Source: Natronolimnohabitans innermongolicus JCM 12255 (lineage in GTDB: Archaea > Halobacteriota > Halobacteria > Halobacteriales > Natrialbaceae). Taken from it: a stretch of DNA of 64,000 nucleotides. The translations under genes were made by a program, and so were the position numbers. Below, in pieces: positions 60,231-64,000 of the stretch. The stretch's first letter is position 1. Each line of letters opens with the position of its first letter. Under the pieces are notes generated by a model. The model saw nothing but the letters and a program-made list of their open reading frames with translations, was not told where the DNA came from and did no database searches. The stretch spans positions 1 to 64,000 of the forward strand of contig NZ_AOHZ01000031.1 in NCBI RefSeq assembly GCF_000337215.1. Reading direction: 5' to 3'.

Positions 60231-61208
60231 TCACTCGGGGGCCAGCGCCTCGATCGTCGCCTCGATCGTCTCGCTCGAGGCCGGTTCCGGCAGGACGACG
60301 ATCGGGTGGTCGATCCCCGTCTCGTCGACGAGCGTCCGCAGCCGCTGGCGCGCCTCGTCGGGCGTCCCCGCGACGCCGAGGTCGTCGACCATCTCGTCGG
60401 TGACCGCCTCGGCCGCGGCGCGCTTCTCGCCGTCGCGCCAGGCCTCGGCGATGCGGTCCGCGCGCTCCGGATACGCCATCGCCACGGCGCGGCGATACCC
60501 CTCGCCGCTGCCGACGTAGTAGGCGACGTGGCGGCGCAGCGTCTCGCGAGCCTCGTCCGCGTCCTCGCTGACGGCCGACGGGACGTACGGTGCGACGGTG
60601 ATCTCATCGGGGTCCCGGTCGCGCTCTCGAGCCGCGTCCGCGACCTCCTCGAAGGCGTCCTCGAGTCGCGAGAAGGGGATGTTGTGCGGGATCCAGCCGT
60701 CGCAGAGCCGGCCGACGACGCGGCGGTTGGCGGGGCCGAGTCCAGCGTGGTAGATCGGCAGGGGGACCGAGAGGGACGGGAAGTCCGCGGCCTCGAGCAA
60801 CTGTCCCTCGTAGTCGACCCGGCCGCCGTCGTCGGCCGTGAACTCGCGGACGAGTTCGATCGTCTCGTGGGCCCGACGAACCGGCCGGTCGAAGGCCATG
60901 CCGTGGAGGTCTTCGACGGCTTTCGCCGTGCTGGTCCCGACCCCGAGGGTGAACCGGCCGTCCGAAGCGCGCTGGAGCGACGCGGCGGTCATCGAGAGGA
61001 CCGCGGGCGAGCGCGAGTAGACGTTCAGGATCGCGCTCCCGATGTCGATCTCGTCGGTACGAGTCGCCATCTCGGTCAGCTGGACGACGCCGCTCTCGCC
61101 CCAGAGTTCGCCGACCCAGACGGCGTCGTAGTGCAGTTGTTCCGCCCGTACCGCGACGTCCGCGAGGTCGACGTCACCGAACGACGCGACCATGAGTCCG
61201 ACGTCCAT
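60231..61208 (-). CDS. LLM-class F420/flavin-dependent oxidoreductase
   Basis: A 325-residue luciferase-like (bacterial luciferase/methylene-H4MPT reductase fold) enzyme: MDVGLMVASFGDVDLADVAVRAEQLHYDAVWVGELWGESG, RFTLGVGTSTAKAVEDLHGMAFDRP, and LPIYHAGLGPANRRVVGRLCDGWIPHNIP. In archaea this group usually uses F420. The substrate is unknown. The start at ATG 61208 begins directly with the first beta strand; the upstream in-frame ATG (61229) adds seven residues. Confidence 0.88.
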   Translation of the reverse strand: MDVGLMVASFGDVDLADVAVRAEQLHYDAVWVGELWGESGVVQLTEMATRTDEIDIGSAILNVYSRSPAVLSMTAASLQRASDGRFTLGVGTSTAKAVEDLHGMAFDRPVRRAHETIELVREFTADDGGRVDYEGQLLEAADFPSLSVPLPIYHAGLGPANRRVVGRLCDGWIPHNIPFSRLEDAFEEVADAARERDRDPDEITVAPYVPSAVSEDADEARETLRRHVAYYVGSGEGYRRAVAMAYPERADRIAEAWRDGEKRAAAEAVTDEMVDDLGVAGTPDEARQRLRTLVDETGIDHPIVVLPEPASSETIEATIEALAPE

Positions 61209-61268
61209 ACCCCCGTCGACGGGCTCCACCGAGAAAAATCGGGGCGGTCAGCGGGACGGACGGGAACG

Positions 61269-61619
61269 CTACTCCCGACCGCGACCGCAGTCGGCCCGCT
61301 CTTCGAGCGCACACCCGACGCCACAGCTACAGACGAGCACGCAACCGTCGCTCCCGACGGTGATCGTCCACCCGCCGAGCGTGAACTCGAGGCCGACCGA
61401 AGCGCCGTCGGAACTGGCGGCCGCGTGGGTCAGTAGTCGCTCGAGGGAAGTCGGGTCGAACGTCTCGGCCAGCGGTTCGATTTCGTCTACGGGACAGTCG
61501 GTAACGGTCGAAAGCGAGTTGATAATTTCGCCGACGGGCTGGTCCGGCGCGCTCGGGTCGAAGTACGCCCGATGGGCGGGCCGGCAGTCGGCGTCGTGAT
61601 CGGAAAGGCGTGTGCCCAT
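61269..61619 (-). CDS. HalOD1 output-domain protein, Cys-rich tail
   Basis: A 116-residue protein. HalOD1 domain: PVGEIINSLSTVTDCPVDEIEPLAETFDPTSLERLLTHAAASSDGASVGLEFTLGGWTITVGSDGCVLV. It ends with a cluster of cysteines (VCSCGVGC), unlike the other two HalOD1 proteins here, which suggests metal or redox sensing. Its TATA-like TTATAATATC near 61675 gives a ~35-50-nt leader. It follows the HTH_10 gene at 61721 after 101 nt. Confidence 0.8.
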   Translation of the reverse strand: MGTRLSDHDADCRPAHRAYFDPSAPDQPVGEIINSLSTVTDCPVDEIEPLAETFDPTSLERLLTHAAASSDGASVGLEFTLGGWTITVGSDGCVLVCSCGVGCALEERADCGRGRE

Positions 61620-61720
61620 TGGTACCGTACGGTAGGTGTGAGTGCGGTTGAGCCGTCGGACGGCATATGCCCGATATTATAAGGGCTGCTCCCTCGAGCC
61701 GATCGGCCGGCGAATTCGGC

Positions 61721-62383
61721 TCAACGGGCGATTGTCTGCTCGACGAGTGTCGCCATCGCTCGACGGAGCCGATCGCTCGCCGCCGATGACGAAATCTCGA
61801 GTTCGTCGGCGAGTTCCGCCACCGAGACGCCCCGCGGGTTCTCGAAGTAACCCAGATCGGCGGCGGTCAGCAGCGTCTCGCGCTGGATCGGCGTCAGCCC
61901 GTAGACATCGGTTGTTCCCGCCGTTTCGTCGCCGTCGGCGTGATAGAGCCGATCGACGGTGAACCCGACGTCGTTCTCGCGGCAGTGGGTCCGAAACGCC
62001 TGCAACGCTTCGAGGTCGGGCACCTCGAGGGTGGCGATCCAGCCGTCGCGGCCGCTGGCCGCCCGGAGGACGCGCATACCGAGTTCCGCCGCGTAGGGCA
62101 GTACCAGCCGCTCGGTCGAGTTCAGACGCATCCGATAGACGCGGAAGTCGTCCCCGTCGATGATGACCCGCGGCTCGGAAACCGTCGGATCGTCGGCGAC
62201 GAGTCGGTCGAACTGGTCGAAATCACCGCCCGAGGCCTCGAAGAAGAGATAGTACGCGTCGGGGCCGGCGATCGTCTGGTACTCGAGTTCGGCGACCATC
62301 TCCGGCATCGCCTCGATCGTCGGCGTGAGCACCAGCTCCGGGTGGACCAGCGTGAGCTCGGCGATCACCCTCGAGTCGGTCAC
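61721..62383 (-). CDS. HTH_10 (Bat-type) transcriptional regulator
   Basis: A 220-residue protein from GTG 62383: MTDSRVIAELTLVHPELVLTPTIEAMPEMVAELEYQTIAGPDAYYLFFEASG, then a beta-rich sensor domain and HTH_10 (LTPIQRETLLTAADLGYFENPRGVSVAELADELEISSSAASDRLRRAMATLVEQ). Paralog of the regulator at 51403. The HalOD1 gene lies just downstream. A TTG 62413 start is possible but weaker. Confidence 0.85.
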   Translation of the reverse strand: MTDSRVIAELTLVHPELVLTPTIEAMPEMVAELEYQTIAGPDAYYLFFEASGGDFDQFDRLVADDPTVSEPRVIIDGDDFRVYRMRLNSTERLVLPYAAELGMRVLRAASGRDGWIATLEVPDLEALQAFRTHCRENDVGFTVDRLYHADGDETAGTTDVYGLTPIQRETLLTAADLGYFENPRGVSVAELADELEISSSAASDRLRRAMATLVEQTIAR

Positions 62384-62480
62384 GCGTGGACGTTCGCGCT
62401 CCGGAACAATCAATCGGGGAGGAAGCCGTCAGCGGCCGTGACTGTCTCGACGCCAAACGGACAGCCGTACGACGGTGCGA

Positions 62481-64000
62481 TCAGCACTCGAAATCGGACG
62501 CCGTAAAGACGATCTCGCCGTCGACGAGCGTCGCCGTCACGTCGATCTCGTCGATCCGCTCTCGCTGCTCCCACGGCGATTCCTCGAGCACCACCAGATC
62601 CGCCCGTTTGCCGACCGCGAGCGTCCCGAGTCGGTCCTCGTCGAAGCCGGCGTAGGCCGCACCACGGGTATAGGCTCGCAGCGCCGCCGTCACTGACAGT
62701 CGCTGGGCCTCGGTCGGCGCGTTGGCGGCGTGGTGGACTCCCAACAGCGGATCCAGGGGCATGCAGTCCGAGCCGAACGCGAGCGGGACGCCCGCCTCGA
62801 GGACGCGCCGGAACCGATTCGTCCGATCGCGCCGCTCGCGTCCGAGTCGTCGGTCGTAGAGCCCGCCGTCGTCCGCCCAGCGGTGGAAGTTCGGCTGCAT
62901 CGAGGCGACGATCCCCGCCTCGGCCATCCGCGCGATATGGTCGTCCGTCGCCAGTTCTGCGTGCTCGATCCGGTGGCGCCGGCCGCCGGGGTCAGGCGTG
63001 GCCTCGAGCGCCGCAAGCGTCTCCTCGACGGCTTCGTCGCCGATCGCGTGGACGCAGATCTGGTAGCCCGCGCCGTCGGCGCGCTCGACGAGCGCCGCGA
63101 GGTCGTCGGGGTCGACGACCCACTGGCCGCGGTCGCCGTCGGTGTCCGGGTCGTCGTCGCCGGGTTCGCGGTCGCCGCCGTCGCGCCCCTCGGCGTCCGC
63201 GTACGGTTCCGTCAGCCGCGCCGTTCGACTGCCGAAACTCCCGTCCGAGAACGACTTGATCGCGCCCGTCCGCACGCGGTCGTCGCCGTCGTTCGTCGAC
63301 AGTCCGACTTCGGACAGGGCCTCGAGGTGGTCGCTCCAGTAGTCGATCCGCACGCGAAGCGGGAGGTCGCCGTCGGCGGCCAGCTCGCGGTAGACTCGCG
63401 GCGCCGCGGAGCCGCGGACCTTGTCGTGGACGCACGTCACGCCGAGTTCGACGGCGCGTTCCGACGCCGCAGCGAGAACCTCGCGTAGCTCTTCGCGGTC
63501 GCTCGTCAGTCGCCGCCTGACGGCCTCGGCGGCGTCCTCGACGGCGACGCCGGTCGGCTCGCCGGCCGCCGTTCGGAGATCGTCGGCGGGAAGGTCGTCG
63601 GCGAGACGCGCTACCGCGACCGAGTTCAGCGACGCGGTGTGGAGGTCGACGCGCATCGCGACGACCGGGCGCACCTCGCTGACCCGATCGAGATCCGCGC
63701 GCGTGAGCGGCTCCGTTCGCGCGTCGGCACCCGTCCACGCGCTCTCGTCGTACCCGAAGCCGAGGATCCACTCGCGGTCCGGTTCGGCGTCGGCGTGCGC
63801 TCGCAGGATCTCGAGACAGTCCGCGGCGGAGTCGGCCGCGGAGAGGTCGGCGTGGACGAGGTGCTGTCCGAGCTGTTCCATATGCGTGTGGGCGTCGACG
63901 AAGCCGGGCAGAACGGGTCGTCCGCCGCAGTCTACGACGTCGGTCCCGACGCCTTCGAGGAACCGCATCTCGTACTCGTCGCCGAGTCGGACGATCTCGC
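62481..64000 (-). CDS. YtcJ-like amidohydrolase (5' end beyond the window)
   Basis: The visible part has about 506 codons and is open through the window edge; the residues before the internal Met (EIVRLGDEYE) match a normal amidohydrolase N-terminal domain, so the start lies beyond 64000. Motifs: metal-binding HTH in LPGFVDAHTHMEQLGQHLV, ICVHAIGDEAVEETL, HRIEHAEL, and FGSDCMPLDPLLGVHHAAN. This is the Amidohydro_3 (YtcJ) family of metal-dependent hydrolases. An acidic insert of about 25 residues (DGGDREPGDDDPDTDGDRG) interrupts a loop. The substrate is unknown. Confidence 0.9.
   Translation of the reverse strand, partial: EIVRLGDEYEMRFLEGVGTDVVDCGGRPVLPGFVDAHTHMEQLGQHLVHADLSAADSAADCLEILRAHADAEPDREWILGFGYDESAWTGADARTEPLTRADLDRVSEVRPVVAMRVDLHTASLNSVAVARLADDLPADDLRTAAGEPTGVAVEDAAEAVRRRLTSDREELREVLAAASERAVELGVTCVHDKVRGSAAPRVYRELAADGDLPLRVRIDYWSDHLEALSEVGLSTNDGDDRVRTGAIKSFSDGSFGSRTARLTEPYADAEGRDGGDREPGDDDPDTDGDRGQWVVDPDDLAALVERADGAGYQICVHAIGDEAVEETLAALEATPDPGGRRHRIEHAELATDDHIARMAEAGIVASMQPNFHRWADDGGLYDRRLGRERRDRTNRFRRVLEAGVPLAFGSDCMPLDPLLGVHHAANAPTEAQRLSVTAALRAYTRGAAYAGFDEDRLGTLAVGKRADLVVLEESPWEQRERIDEIDVTATLVDGEIVFTASDFEC

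Overview
The window is haloarchaeal chromosomal DNA. It has high GC, strongly acidic predicted proteins, Tat-type lipoprotein signals, start codons lying about 25-30 nt from TATA-like boxes (leaderless transcripts), and many families largely confined to haloarchaea: HTH_10/Bat regulators, HalOD1 proteins and small CxxC zinc-finger proteins. The gene set resembles Natrialbales genomes, but that placement is inference. The first 38 bases are not genomic: they match a 454 primer-B plus Nextera mosaic-end adapter, so the window starts at an untrimmed contig end.

Layout. 0.25-2 kb: a zinc-finger gene, trmY and tRNA-Pro(CGG), followed by hairpins and degenerate copies of the tRNA 3' end. 2.5-5.2 kb: a Tat-exported acidic protein and a solo-tnpB IS. 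5.3-12.9 kb: an Lrp regulator, small redox and hypothetical genes, two lipoproteins, a DUF4397 protein with acidic inserts, a PadR regulator and a NUDIX hydrolase. 13-16.1 kb: two tandem secreted paralogs built of five-residue repeats and acidic linkers. 16.4-22.3 kb: tgtA, then nosD-nosF-nosY and a convergent nosL, all driven by copies of one promoter; nosZ is absent here. 22.4-24.3 kb: an IS605-type element with divergent tnpA and tnpB. 24.3-30 kb: HalOD1, Lrp, TRAM, EamA transporter, arcS and a formyltransferase-like gene. 30.1-34.8 kb: a histidine kinase - receiver - receiver/Bat operon. 35-37 kb: an Orc1/Cdc6 gene beside about 1.1 kb of apparent non-coding DNA.

37-46.4 kb: GNAT, small hypotheticals, a SAMP/MoaD-like modifier, AzlCD, PPOX and regulator genes, and membrane proteins. 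46.4-53.7 kb: a tungsten aldehyde:ferredoxin oxidoreductase, a LOV-type Bat regulator, an HTH_10 + HalOD1 pair and the radical-SAM archaeosine gene. 53.8-64 kb: nadA-nadB without nadC, a xylose dehydrogenase-like gene, an ATP-grasp enzyme, DUF2267, an F420/flavin luciferase-like enzyme, a second HTH_10 + HalOD1 pair, and an amidohydrolase cut by the window end.

How the genes fit together. The three archaeosine genes (tgtA, arcS, radical SAM partner) are all present but scattered over 37 kb. The nos accessory genes appear co-regulated through a shared promoter element, and NosD carries a metal-ligand-free NosL-like domain. The most unusual material is a set of secreted proteins of unrelated fold that share acidic inserts built on an 'ETAxxxQDD ... 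ENGLxDD' theme.
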